Notes under the pieces: model-generated
Database searches by the model: none
What the model was told of the DNA's origin: nothing
What the model saw: only the letters and a program-made list of their open reading frames with translations
Source: Catenulispora sp. EB89
GTDB taxonomy: Bacteria > Actinomycetota > Actinomycetes > Streptomycetales > Catenulisporaceae
Length of the DNA stretch: 64,000 nucleotides
Reading direction: 5' to 3'
NCBI RefSeq assembly: GCF_041261445.1
Contig: NZ_JBGCCU010000008.1
Span: 186,001-250,000 of the forward strand
Shown here: one piece after another, positions 44,301 through 52,492 of the stretch
Layout: the number at the start of each line of letters is the position of its first letter
How positions within the stretch are numbered: the first letter of the stretch is position 1
Translations under genes and position numbers: made by a program

Positions 44301-44963
44301 GCCGCGTTCCCAGGCGCGCCGGCCCTGCTCGGCCAAGCGGTCGAAGGCCGCCAGGTCGAGCTGTTCCGGATCCACCGTGAGCAGGTATCCGCCGCCGGTG
44401 CTGCGCAGCAGCCGGCCGCGTTCGCCGGCCCGCGATTCGGGCTCCAGGGCCCGGCGCACCTGGCCGATGTAGGTGTGGACCAGCTCCCGGCAGGTGCGGG
44501 GAGGATCCTCGTACCACAACGCGTCCACGAGATCCTGCACCGTGACGACGCGCCCGTGCCGTACCGCGAGCAGGCCCAGCACCGCCTGCTGCAGGGGCGA
44601 ACTCATCTCGACGGCCACGTCGCCGCGCAGGATGGTGAGCCGGCCGAGGACCCGGATCCGGATCCGGCCCGCAGCGGCGGGGAGCGGATGCTGCCGGACA
44701 CCGCCGGGCAGTGGACGCGGACGCGCGGAGGCGGGCCCGGCAAGGCGCTCGGCCAGTTCCTCGGCGGTCAGGTCCAGGGCTCGGGCCAGACGGTGGATCG
44801 AGACCGCCCTGGGCTTGGCGACCTGGCCGTCTTCGAGGTATCGCAGAGCCCGGACGCTCATCCCGGCGCGTCCGGCGAGCTCCTTCTGGCTGATACCCGC
44901 CGCCTCGCGCGCACGGCGCAGCGGACTGTCGTCGTCCCGGACGGTGTGTGCCTTGCCGGCCAT
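41388..44963 (-). CDS. XRE-SARP-STAND-TPR regulator (AfsR-like) with collagen-like insert
   Basis: 1191 aa, ATG at 44963 (possible SD GGGGAG is rather distant). Domains: XRE helix-turn-helix (about 12-70; ISQKELAGRAGMSVRALRYLEDG); OmpR-type winged helix (about 98-180; ALWYEDPPRTCRELVHTYIGQVRRAL) and BTAD (about 195-340), together the SARP unit; NB-ARC with P-loop TGMGGLGKTML near 405 and VLVLLDNAGR; a Gly-rich collagen-like stretch (about 731-836); and C-terminal TPRs (about 880-1190). AfsR-type proteins activate secondary-metabolite or development genes in response to kinase signals. An extra XRE domain plus the repeat insert is unusual. A Ser/Thr kinase gene lies 2.7 kb away. Confidence 0.9.
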   Translation of the reverse strand: MAGKAHTVRDDDSPLRRAREAAGISQKELAGRAGMSVRALRYLEDGQVAKPRAVSIHRLARALDLTAEELAERLAGPASARPRPLPGGVRQHPLPAAAGRIRIRVLGRLTILRGDVAVEMSSPLQQAVLGLLAVRHGRVVTVQDLVDALWYEDPPRTCRELVHTYIGQVRRALEPESRAGERGRLLRSTGGGYLLTVDPEQLDLAAFDRLAEQGRRAWERGAAASACQLFGESWACWQGSQVLEGDTRLGGHPAVAGVQARRTSLLLDWSDAAFSVGRYAQVAEPLRDVHGSEPLHEDVAARLMLALAGTGRQAAALALFEEVRALLDAELGVSPGAGLRAAHLRILRDRLPAPVERPAPAIPTPAQLPAEPVGFVGRREHLDRLDAIMAEHRSGPAATGLIVLTGMGGLGKTMLALRWAHRVLDRFPDGQLHVDLRGHSGSEPVRPHAALTGFLTALGIPPAQVPEGVEQAAALYRSLLAGKRVLVLLDNAGRADQIRPLVPAGGSLVLVTSRHRMTGLVARDGARMISLDALAPREALALLDGMIGTPRIAREPQAAAELVQLCARLPLALSIAAANLAARPHLGLADYAKTLQTDNRLDALETAGDPDAAVRAAFALSVDTLPPEEGRMFRLLGAVPGFDVATGTAAAVAGVSHRSAARSLIGLADRHLVQERGADRFGMHDLVRLFASELADGDAESGEAVARLARHHLARLESVADIVYPHLLHLPGRGGSTGRKGQTGPGGQGSPGSANGLGDPCDAGGPSSADGADGPNGQGGPDGPDGAGSAGSAGSAGSADGPSGQGSAGGPSGQGSAGGPGDATDATDATDATDPSIPAADNVPAFPDPAAALAWIDTERANLVALIPHLVGQGGAASASAMADLMTGYFMMRSGTADWAAVAQAARAAAPLGDDPRAVAAAELSTAMVDVAQGRHASAARRFGRTAALAERAGWTECQAVALNNLGSALWTAGRIEEALAALEQALHLHRACGRAAGEAVSLANLGAAHLDRGALLDAAEPDEPDDARAARLATAESLLTAALTMHRQIGDHRNEADTLTRLAQARREHGDLSTALELAQAAIDTARSAGDLRFEAAAEGTAATVSSRLGDARSALEHIARATALVDSIDHPPLAARIHLLGADACLALGRWEDAALYVEDAQRVARLVASPMLERQCLIWTSRIQRHQG
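42462..42767. repeat. Intragenic tandem repeats encoding the collagen-like insert
   Basis: Within the SARP gene: a 9-bp GTCGGTCGC unit about four times from 42462, a 27-bp unit repeated exactly at 42505-42531 and 42532-42558, and CTGCCCGCG about four times near 42571-42606, then degenerate 9-bp repeats. In the protein these give GSAG, DAT and GQGSAGGPS-type repeats with Gly every third residue. All units are multiples of 9 nt, so copy-number change keeps the frame. Not a CRISPR array. Confidence 0.85.
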
Positions 44964-45070
44964 GGTTGTGCCATCGCTCCCCGGGATCCCTGCCGTGGAC
45001 CCCGGGGATGATTCTGGCACCGCTGGTAGGCCTCTGATATGCCTCGTGCGGAACCTGTCATCGGACGGTA

Positions 45071-45119
45071 AGCGCCGCCGGCGCTCGCACGTGGATCCCA
45101 CATGCGACCGCCGGCGGCT
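45071..45119 (-). terminator. Long hairpin terminator after the S53 peptidase gene
   Basis: 45071-45094 pairs with 45098-45119 (AGC..CGCCGGCG..TCGCA.GTGG against its complement, with small bulges) around loop ATC, giving about 21 bp. It starts 21 nt past the S53 stop on the minus strand and separates it from the SARP gene. Confidence 0.7.
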
Positions 45120-45139
45120 CGGTCACCCGTTGCCGGGCA

Positions 45140-47425
45140 TCACCCCGTGGCGGCGATGTCCAGGACGTTCTTTCCCACGTACACCCAGCTCGTCCACAGC
45201 GCGCCGGCCTTCACGTAAGCCGTGCCGCTGCTGTTCAGGGTGAAGATGAGCGGACCGTTGCCGGGATCGCTGCCCACGGCGATCGAGGCGGCCTGGGTGT
45301 GCTCGTCGACCCAGTTCGTCGAGAGCCCGCCCTCCTTGGCGAGGACCTCGCCGTCGGCGCGGATCGCGGTGATCAGCGGGCCGTCGACCGGGTCGCTGGC
45401 GACCGCGATCTGGGTCATGCCGCCCGCCTCGTCCACCCAGTTCGTCGACAGGCCGCCCGCCTTCGACCAGACCTCGCCGGTCGAACTCAGGGCCGTGATC
45501 AGCGGGCCGTTCGCGGCATCGCTGGCCGCCGCGACGTGGGTCATGCCGCCGGCTTCGTCCACCCAGTTCGTCGACAGGCCGCCCTCCTTGGCCCAGACCT
45601 CGCCGTTGGACTGCACGATCACCAGCAGCGGGCCGTGGACCGGGTCGCTGGCGACCGCGACCTGCGCGACGTCGCCGGCTTCGTCCACCCACCCGGCGGA
45701 CAGGCTGCCCTCCTTCACGTACAGCTCCCCGCCGAAGGCGACGTACGCCACCAGCGGACCGTTCGCCGGGTCGCTCGCGGCCGCGACCTGGGTCGCCGGG
45801 CCGCCTTCGTCGACCCAGCCGGCGGACAGGCCGCCCTCCTTCGCGTACACCTCGCCGTTGCCGGTGGAGGCGACGAGCAACGGACCGTTCGTGGAATCGC
45901 TCGCCACGGCCTGGTGCGCGGCACCGGATATCTCGAGGTTCCACGACGCGCCGCTCAGCGCGCCCTGGGAGGCGTAGGTGTTGCCGTCCGTGCTTCTGGC
46001 GCCGAGCACCAGGTTCGGGTCCGAGAACGCGGTGTCCGGCACGAAGCCGGCCGTCCCCTGCGGCGTGCCGCTGCCCGTGGGCCCGTCGTAACCGGTCTGG
46101 GCGGTGCACAGGTAGGTCGGGCTGCAGCTGCCGTTGCTGCCGCTCGTGACATCGTTGAGGTGACCGATGTGCGCGTACGGATACGACGCGGGGTACGTCC
46201 CGGCGGTGATGTCGTTCGCCTGGGCGTACACGGCGGCGATGATCGGGGAGGACTCGCTGGTGCCTCCCACCTGCGTCCACCCGCCCGCGTTGTAGCTGTC
46301 GTAGACGGCCACGCCGGTGTTCGGGTCGGCGTCCGCCGAGACATCGGCCACGGTGCGCCGGGAGCAGCCGGTGTCCGACTGCCAGGCCGGCTTCGCCTCG
46401 TAGGCGGAGCAGCCGGAGCCGGTGCCGGACCAGGCGCTCTCGGTCCAGCCGCGGCCGTTGCCGCCGGTCGACAGCGAGGTGCCGCCGACCGCGGTCACGT
46501 CGGGGGAGGCAGCCGGATACATGACCCCGTAGCCGCTGTCGCCGGCGGAGGCGGTGATGACGACGCCGGGGTGGTTGTAGTAGGCGGTGTCGAGTTGGGT
46601 CTCCCCGCTGAACTCGGGCCCGCCGTAGCTGTTGGAGACGTACTTGGCTCCCTCGGCGACGGCCGAGTTGACGCCGGCACCGAGGTCCCCGTAGCCGGCG
46701 CTGTTCGTCTCGACCAGCAGGATGTGGCACTGCTGGCACAGCGCGGACACCATGTCCACGTCCAGCGTCTCCTCGGTGGCCCAGCCGATGGTGGCGCCGG
46801 ATGCTGCGGCGGGCAGCGGCGCCGGGGCACCGAGCTCGTTGACCTTGGTCACGCAGCCCGACAGCGTCGTGGGGTCGCAGGCGGCCAGGCCGAACTGGGC
46901 CCGGTAGGCCGCGTCGTCCGCGACGATGGCGGGATCGTCGTAGGCGTCGACGATCGCCACGGTGGTCTGCGGACCGTTCGCGGTCGCCCCGACCCCGTAG
47001 GCGCTCTGCAGGTCGGAGGGGAAGTACCCGTAGCCCCAGGGCGTGTTGAAGGGCGCGGCGGTGCCGCGAGCCAGTGGTCTGAGATCGGTACGCCGCTGCG
47101 CGAGGCAGGTCGCGGATCCCGGCTTGGGGGCGGCGCAGGCATTTTCGACCGCGGGTTTCGCCGCGGCGTGCGCGGCCATGACGGCTGCGTCGCTGATGCC
47201 TTTGGGCTTGGTTTTCGTGGGCGTACTCGTGGCGGCGGCGCGGTTACCGGCACCGGCACCAGTGGCCGCGGAGGACTGCGGAGCGCTGGCGAGCCCCACC
47301 CCGAGCACCACGGCCACTGCGGCCAGAGTGCTCAGCGCGCGCCGGTGCTGGTGCGTTCGGTGTTGCGTTCGGTGGTGCGTTGGCGGCCGATGGACGGCCG
47401 CGACCGTGCGGCGTTCCTTGAACAA
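45140..47425 (-). CDS. Secreted S53 (sedolisin) peptidase with C-terminal repeat domain
   Basis: 761 aa. TTG at 47425 chosen: GGGAGGG lies just upstream and a signal peptide follows (RALSTLAAVAVVLGVGLASA). Sedolisin residues: Glu and Asp in ATEETLDVDM (near 218-222), oxyanion Asp in TASAGDSGYG (near 296), Ser in GGTSESSPI (near 389). The usual large propeptide is short. From about residue 470 to the end there are five to six repeats of about 48 residues (VAVASDP..GPL...GEVYAKEGGLSAGWVDEAGG), resembling a tectonin- or propeller-like binding domain. Acid-active extracellular peptidase; the repeat may anchor it to a surface glycan. Confidence 0.88.
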   Translation of the reverse strand: MFKERRTVAAVHRPPTHHRTQHRTHQHRRALSTLAAVAVVLGVGLASAPQSSAATGAGAGNRAAATSTPTKTKPKGISDAAVMAAHAAAKPAVENACAAPKPGSATCLAQRRTDLRPLARGTAAPFNTPWGYGYFPSDLQSAYGVGATANGPQTTVAIVDAYDDPAIVADDAAYRAQFGLAACDPTTLSGCVTKVNELGAPAPLPAAASGATIGWATEETLDVDMVSALCQQCHILLVETNSAGYGDLGAGVNSAVAEGAKYVSNSYGGPEFSGETQLDTAYYNHPGVVITASAGDSGYGVMYPAASPDVTAVGGTSLSTGGNGRGWTESAWSGTGSGCSAYEAKPAWQSDTGCSRRTVADVSADADPNTGVAVYDSYNAGGWTQVGGTSESSPIIAAVYAQANDITAGTYPASYPYAHIGHLNDVTSGSNGSCSPTYLCTAQTGYDGPTGSGTPQGTAGFVPDTAFSDPNLVLGARSTDGNTYASQGALSGASWNLEISGAAHQAVASDSTNGPLLVASTGNGEVYAKEGGLSAGWVDEGGPATQVAAASDPANGPLVAYVAFGGELYVKEGSLSAGWVDEAGDVAQVAVASDPVHGPLLVIVQSNGEVWAKEGGLSTNWVDEAGGMTHVAAASDAANGPLITALSSTGEVWSKAGGLSTNWVDEAGGMTQIAVASDPVDGPLITAIRADGEVLAKEGGLSTNWVDEHTQAASIAVGSDPGNGPLIFTLNSSGTAYVKAGALWTSWVYVGKNVLDIAATG

Positions 47426-47715
47426 GGTTCCCTCCCTGTGTCGTGCGCGGAGAACCCGCGCCTGAACCACGACAAACGTAGGAAGAAGCACCGGGCACCG
47501 GGCTAGAGCCGCCCGCGTGCGCGAGCAACGCCCTGAACTGGTCGCGGGCTGTCGACCCGTGAACAGGCGGCAGAAAGGGGCAAGAGCGATCGCGGATCTC
47601 GCCCCGGAACGAAGAAGACGCCAGAGGCCCCCGGCGGATCAGCCTGCTGAGCCGTTCCCGCCCTCGTCAGAGGCCTGGTACGCTGCGTACGCCGGTGTTC
47701 ATTAAGGGGGGCTCG

Positions 47716-49077
47716 ATGGCCGACGTCGGGGATCGGATCGCGGATCGCTTCGTGCTGCGGGCGCTCATCGCGTCCGGCGGCATGGGCAATGTGTGGCGTG
47801 CCTACGACGAGACGCTGCGCGTCGAGGTGGCCCTCAAGCAGGTGCGGCTCGACCCGACGGCGACCGACGCCGAGCGGGCGAAGCTCATCGGGCGTGCTGA
47901 GCACGAGGCCCGCAACGGCGCGCGGGTCCGGGACGCGCCGAACATCGTCGCGGTCTACGACGTGGTGCTCGACGGCGGCGCCCCGTGGCTGGTGATGCGG
48001 CTGGTCGAGGGGCGCTCGCTGCTCGACGAGTTGGCGGCGCGCACCCGGCTGCCGGTGGCCGAGGCGCGGACGATCGCGGGCGGCCTGCTGGCCGCCTTGG
48101 CCGAGGCGCACGGCAAGGGGATCATCCACCGCGACGTCAAGCCGGCGAACGTCATGCTGGCCGCGGACGGCACGGTTCTGCTCGCCGACTTCGGCATCGC
48201 CAAGCACCACGCCGACACGACCCAGACCACGCGCGCCATGCTGATCGGCTCGCTGCAGTACATGTCGCCCGAGCGGCTGGACGGCGAGGACGTCAAAGCC
48301 GGCGACATGTTCGCCCTCGGTGTCACGCTGTACGAGGTGGTCGAGGGCGTCTCGCCGTTCCACCGGAACACGCCGACCGCGGTGATGGCGGCGATCGTGC
48401 GCAAGGACCCGGAGTGGCCGCGGCACGCCGGCGATCTTGAGGGCCTGATCATGGCACTGCTTCAGAAGGATCCCGAGGAGCGGCCGACGGTCGAGGCGGC
48501 GCGGCAGATGCTGACGGCCGGGCTGTCGGGCGCGGCGAACATACCGAACGTGCCGAGCGAGCCGAAAGTGCCGAACGCGCCGACGAAGGTGATCGCGCCG
48601 CCGGGCCAGACGAACAGTCTCGCCGCGGTGGGCCTCATGCCGACGACGAGCTCCACGCCGCCGACGACCTCGTCGAGCGCCGGCAAGAGCAGCGGCAACG
48701 ACGTCCTCGGAGGCCTGGGCCTCATCCTGGCCCTCGTGCTCCTCATCTGGCACCAGCCGATCTGGAACTACGTCCACGACCACTTCACGCACGCGACGCC
48801 GTACGACATCAAGAACATCAAGGAAGGCCAGTGCTTCTACGCCGCCCCGATCGGCGGCGCCTCGATGCCCTGGGCCCCGATCGCGTGCTCGGCCAAGCCG
48901 CCGACCGGCGAGGAGGTCTGGCAGGTGCTGCGGCGCTTCGACGACCCGACGGCCCAGTGCAACACCACCGACGTCCCCGGATGGAACGCCACCTCGGACG
49001 GTTCATGGCGGCCCGCCGACAAGTCGTATCTGCTGTGCTCGGCGGTAGTGAACAGCGGCACCGTGGCGGCGAACTAG
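47716..49077 (+). CDS. Membrane Ser/Thr protein kinase (PknB-like)
   Basis: 453 aa; ATG at 47716 with GGGGGG upstream. Eukaryotic-type kinase: glycine loop ASGGMGNVW, Lys in VALKQVRL, HRDVKPANV, ADFGIAK, MSPERL, about residues 10-270. Then a Pro/Thr/Ser-rich linker, one membrane helix (LGLILALVLLIW, about 345) and an extracellular C-terminal domain with Cys residues (EGQCFYAAP, PIACSAKP, AQCNTTD, YLLCSAV) likely in two disulphides. No PASTA repeats. It should sense something outside the cell and phosphorylate cytosolic targets. The SARP-STAND regulator 2.7 kb away is a conceivable target, by analogy with AfsK-AfsR. Confidence 0.93.
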   Translation: MADVGDRIADRFVLRALIASGGMGNVWRAYDETLRVEVALKQVRLDPTATDAERAKLIGRAEHEARNGARVRDAPNIVAVYDVVLDGGAPWLVMRLVEGRSLLDELAARTRLPVAEARTIAGGLLAALAEAHGKGIIHRDVKPANVMLAADGTVLLADFGIAKHHADTTQTTRAMLIGSLQYMSPERLDGEDVKAGDMFALGVTLYEVVEGVSPFHRNTPTAVMAAIVRKDPEWPRHAGDLEGLIMALLQKDPEERPTVEAARQMLTAGLSGAANIPNVPSEPKVPNAPTKVIAPPGQTNSLAAVGLMPTTSSTPPTTSSSAGKSSGNDVLGGLGLILALVLLIWHQPIWNYVHDHFTHATPYDIKNIKEGQCFYAAPIGGASMPWAPIACSAKPPTGEEVWQVLRRFDDPTAQCNTTDVPGWNATSDGSWRPADKSYLLCSAVVNSGTVAAN

Positions 49078-49120
49078 TGTCGCGTGAACTGAATCATTAG
49101 ACAGTCCGTGTGTACGTGCG

Positions 49121-49669
49121 ATGGTTGCTGTCATGGAAAGCGAGGCGAATCCGGACGGCGACATTGTGCTTGAGACGAGTCGCCTGTTGCTCAGGCCGTG
49201 GCGGGTTGCCGAGGCTGTCGTCCTGCGTGAGCTGTGGACCGAACGTGATCCACGGGTTCCGTCGCGTCGCCGCATCGATGCCGATGGCCATCCCACGCTT
49301 GCCGAGCTGGAAGATTCGATCCGCACCGGCCAGCAGTCCGCTGTCGGGTTGCTGGCGGTCGAGCGCAAGGCCTCGGGCGACGTCGTCGGCTACTGCGGGC
49401 TGGTCGACAGTGGGCGAGGATCGGCAGGGGAGCCGGAACTGGCATTCGAGTTTCTGCGCCGAGTCTGGGGTCAGGGATACGCGACTGAGGCCTCGTTGGC
49501 GGTGCTGGAGTGGGCGAAATCGCTGGGGTATGGGCGTCTGTGGGCCACGGTCTGGGATTGGAACGTCGCTTCTCGCCGCGTGCTGGCCAAAGTCGGGTTC
49601 ACCGAGACCGGGCGGACGGAAGTGGACCCGGTGCATGGGACCACCCTGTTCACCACGCGACGGCTCTGA
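49121..49669 (+). CDS. GNAT acetyltransferase (RimJ/RimL type)
   Basis: 182 aa. N-terminal ETSRLLLRPWRVAEA strand, the central GYCGLVDSG beta-bulge, acetyl-CoA loop RRVWGQGYATEA and NVASRRVLAKVGFTETGR C-terminus mark the GNAT 3 (RimJ/L) group. It acetylates an amine on a protein or small molecule. No Shine-Dalgarno is clear at 49121 or at the in-frame ATG 12 nt later. Its codon usage is less GC-biased than that of neighbours. Confidence 0.9.
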   Translation: MVAVMESEANPDGDIVLETSRLLLRPWRVAEAVVLRELWTERDPRVPSRRRIDADGHPTLAELEDSIRTGQQSAVGLLAVERKASGDVVGYCGLVDSGRGSAGEPELAFEFLRRVWGQGYATEASLAVLEWAKSLGYGRLWATVWDWNVASRRVLAKVGFTETGRTEVDPVHGTTLFTTRRL

Positions 49670-49749
49670 CACGGATACAGAATAGGTACTCTTATGCCGT
49701 ATTAGGTAAGAATCGGACGTAACGCCGTACGGTGAACGGGAGTGACTTG

Positions 49750-50379
49750 ATGCTCTGGGAGGCTGTGCCGACCGCGCTGGCGGCGTCGTTCTCCCCGGCC
49801 ACGCTCGTCGTCGTCGCCGGCCTGCTCGCTCGGGAGCGCGGGCGGCAGCTGTCGCTGGCCTTCCTCGCGGCGGCGGCCGCGGTCACCCTCATGGTCGGCT
49901 TCCTTGTCGTGACTGTCCTGGCCGACACCAGGATCGACGACAGCCGGCGCCATCCGACGGTGCCGCCCGCTTTGGACATCGCGCTCGGCGTGGCGGCCGT
50001 GGTGTTCGCTGTGGTGATGCTGCGCCGTCCGCCGCGGGACAAGAAGGAACGTCGGCGCGAGACCCGGTTGGCCACGGCCGTGGTGTTGGGGCTGGCGATG
50101 GGCTCGCCGTCGCCGATGTATCTGATGTCGCTGCACTCGGTCGCGCAGGCGAAGCCCGCGGTGGGGGTCCGCACCGCCGAGGTGATCCTCATCGCGGCGA
50201 TCGTGTTGCTGATGGCCGAGCTGCCGATCCTGACGTACCTGGTCGCGCCGGAGCGCACGTCCGCGATGCTCGGCAGCGCCAACGCGTGGTTCGCTCGCCA
50301 CGGCCGGGTCATCACCGTCGTTGTCGCGGCCGGTGCCGGGTGCTACTTCGTGGTCAAGGGGCTGGTCAGGCTCCTGTGA
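49750..50379 (+). CDS. LysE/GAP-family integral membrane protein
   Basis: 209 aa; ATG at 49750 chosen over the GTG at 49732 for GGGAG 8 nt upstream. Six hydrophobic segments with the LysE/GAP pattern: SFSPATLVVVAGLLARERG at the first helix pair, a cytosolic basic loop (RRPPRDKKERRRE), and a conserved MGSPSPMYLMSL motif. GAP proteins in mycobacteria help peptidolipid or sulfolipid export; others are amino-acid exporters. The exact cargo is unknown. The 80 nt upstream are AT-rich. Confidence 0.8.
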   Translation: MLWEAVPTALAASFSPATLVVVAGLLARERGRQLSLAFLAAAAAVTLMVGFLVVTVLADTRIDDSRRHPTVPPALDIALGVAAVVFAVVMLRRPPRDKKERRRETRLATAVVLGLAMGSPSPMYLMSLHSVAQAKPAVGVRTAEVILIAAIVLLMAELPILTYLVAPERTSAMLGSANAWFARHGRVITVVVAAGAGCYFVVKGLVRLL

Positions 50380-50434
50380 GCGGTGCTGCGGACGAGGCCG
50401 CGGCTCAGTCCGGCTCAGTCCGACCGAGTCCAAC

Positions 50435-52342
50435 TCAGCCGTCCTCGCTCGAAGCCCCCGCGATCCGCGCCCGCGCATAGGCGGCCTTGACCGCGGTCGT
50501 GAGCGTCTCGATGTCGTACGCGCCGTGGTGGCGCCGGCCGTTGATGAAGAACGACGGCGTGCCGGACACGCCGCTCAGATCGGCGGAGTCGACGTCCTCG
50601 GCGACGCGGTTGGCGTGGACGTGGCCGCGCAGGTCCTCGGTGAAGCGTGCCAGGTCCAGGTCCAGCTCGGTCGCGTAGCGCCGCAGGTCGACCGGGGTCA
50701 GGGCGTCCTGGTGCGCCATCAGCAGGTCGTGCATCGGCCAGAACGCGTCCTGGCGGGCCGCGGCCTCGGAGGCCTCTGCGGCCAGGCGGGCCCGCGGGTG
50801 GACGTCGTCGAGCGGCAGGTGCCGCCAGACGTACCGGACGTCGCCGAACTCTGCCAGCAGGGCCCGCACCACCGGCTCGGCCTGGCCGCAGTAGGGGCAT
50901 TCGAAGTCCCCGTATTCGACGATCGTGACCGGGGCCCGGGCCGGGCCGCGCACGTGGTCGCGGTGCGGGTCGACCGGGACCGCCAGGTCGATGATCGACT
51001 CGGTGGTGCCCAGCAGCGCGCGCTGCCGGGCCGGCTTGGGCAGCAGCGCCGTGATCCGGAAGACGGCCCAGGCCAGCGCCGAGGACACCAGCGCCGCGGT
51101 GAGCACGCCGAGTTTGGCCTGCTCCAGCTGCACGCCGTGGAAGGCCAGGGTGGCGATCAGCAGCGACACGGTGAACCCGATGCCGGCGGCCGCCCCGGCG
51201 CCCGCGGCCCCGGCCCAGCCCACCGGCAGCCGGACCCGGCCGCGGCTGGCCCGGGTGAGCAGCCAGGCGGAGCCCACGGTGCCGGCCGGCTTGCCGACCA
51301 CGTACGCGATCAGGATGCCCAGCGTGATCGGGGAGGAGTAGGCGTCGGCCAGGAAGCGCGCGTCGATCGGGATGCCGGTGTTGGCCAGCGCGAACAGCGG
51401 CACGATCGCATAGCTGGTCCAGGGGTGGTACCAGCTCTGCAGCCGCTCGTTCGGTGAGATCGCGGCCGACACCCCCAGCCGCGCGCTCTGCGCCAGCTCG
51501 GCCGTCGGCTGCTCGCGGAAGCTCCGGAACCGCTCGCTGGCCTGCTGCAGATCGTCGCGGGCGGCGGGATAGGCGAACGTCAGCAGGCCGATCACCAGCC
51601 CGACGGCCACCGGGTCCACGCCGGACTTGAAGAACGCGACCCAGGCCGCGAGCCCGATCACGAAGTACGGCGGCCCGTAGCGCACGCCGCGCTGCCGCAG
51701 CACCAGGACCAGCGCGAGCAGCGCCAGCCCGACCAGCAGCGCGACCAGCTCCACCCGGCTGCTGTAGACGAAGGCGATCACCAGGATGCCGACCACGTCG
51801 TCGACCACCGAAACGGTCAGCAGATAGGTGCGGACCCGCAGCGGCAGACCCCGCCCGACCAGCGCCAGCGCGCCCAGCGCGAACGCGGTGTCGGTGCTCA
51901 TCGCCGCGCCCCAGCCGTGCCACGACGAGTGCCCGGCGTTGACGGCCAGGTAGATGGCGACCGGCACCACCGCCCCGCCGACCCCGGCGGCCAGCGGCAG
52001 CGCGAGCTGGCTGCGCCGCCGCAGCTCGCCCATGTCGAACTCCCGCCGCGCCTCCAGCCCCACGACCAGGAAGAAGAAGGTCATCAGCCCGGAGTTGACC
52101 CAGCCCCGCAGGTCCTGGTCCACCCCGTAGCGCCCGACGGTGACCGCCGCGCGGGTCGCCCACACGGTGTCGTACCCGGCCGGCGCGATGTTCGCCCAGG
52201 CCAGCGCCACGACCGCGGCGGCGGCCAGCAGCGCCGCACTCCCGGTCTCGGTGCGCAGGAACTGCCGGCGCGGAGTGCTCCGGTCGTCGGCCGAGGTCAT
52301 CGCGGCTTCCGGGGCCGGTACAGAGGAGCGCAAGATCGCCAT
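50435..52342 (-). CDS. nhaA: NhaA Na+/H+ antiporter fused to a DsbA-like thioredoxin domain
   Basis: 635 aa. Residues about 30-420 are NhaA with the pH-gated core VVDDVVGILVIAF (the conserved Asp pair), STDTAFALGALALVGRG and the GKPAGTVGSAWLL helix. After about 450 a DsbA-type thioredoxin fold follows, EYGDFECPYCGQAEPVVRALL with active-site CPYC near 480 and a cis-Pro loop SGTPSFFING. This NhaA-thioredoxin fusion occurs in several actinobacteria. The redox domain should be cytosolic or periplasmic depending on helix number. Start at 52342 may be leaderless (CAGAAT -10-like box just upstream); ATG at 52300 with GGAAG is an alternative. Confidence 0.9.
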   Translation of the reverse strand: MAILRSSVPAPEAAMTSADDRSTPRRQFLRTETGSAALLAAAAVVALAWANIAPAGYDTVWATRAAVTVGRYGVDQDLRGWVNSGLMTFFFLVVGLEARREFDMGELRRRSQLALPLAAGVGGAVVPVAIYLAVNAGHSSWHGWGAAMSTDTAFALGALALVGRGLPLRVRTYLLTVSVVDDVVGILVIAFVYSSRVELVALLVGLALLALVLVLRQRGVRYGPPYFVIGLAAWVAFFKSGVDPVAVGLVIGLLTFAYPAARDDLQQASERFRSFREQPTAELAQSARLGVSAAISPNERLQSWYHPWTSYAIVPLFALANTGIPIDARFLADAYSSPITLGILIAYVVGKPAGTVGSAWLLTRASRGRVRLPVGWAGAAGAGAAAGIGFTVSLLIATLAFHGVQLEQAKLGVLTAALVSSALAWAVFRITALLPKPARQRALLGTTESIIDLAVPVDPHRDHVRGPARAPVTIVEYGDFECPYCGQAEPVVRALLAEFGDVRYVWRHLPLDDVHPRARLAAEASEAAARQDAFWPMHDLLMAHQDALTPVDLRRYATELDLDLARFTEDLRGHVHANRVAEDVDSADLSGVSGTPSFFINGRRHHGAYDIETLTTAVKAAYARARIAGASSEDG

Positions 52343-52492
52343 ACCGGGATTCTGCCGAATCGGAGGCCCCGCGCGCTCGGGGAGGGAGGCGAGGGATGTG
52401 CGAATTCTTCGAGTTTCGGGGTTCTCGGGGCTTTCGGGGGTGCGGGGGCGGTGGTTGCGGCACCGGCGATCGCGGCGGCGGCGATCGTGGTG

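Noticed and set aside
45299-47506. Open frame of about 735 codons antisense to the S53 peptidase
   Set aside because: Ala/Gly/Arg/Val-rich shadow; the sedolisin frame carries the catalytic residues and repeats.
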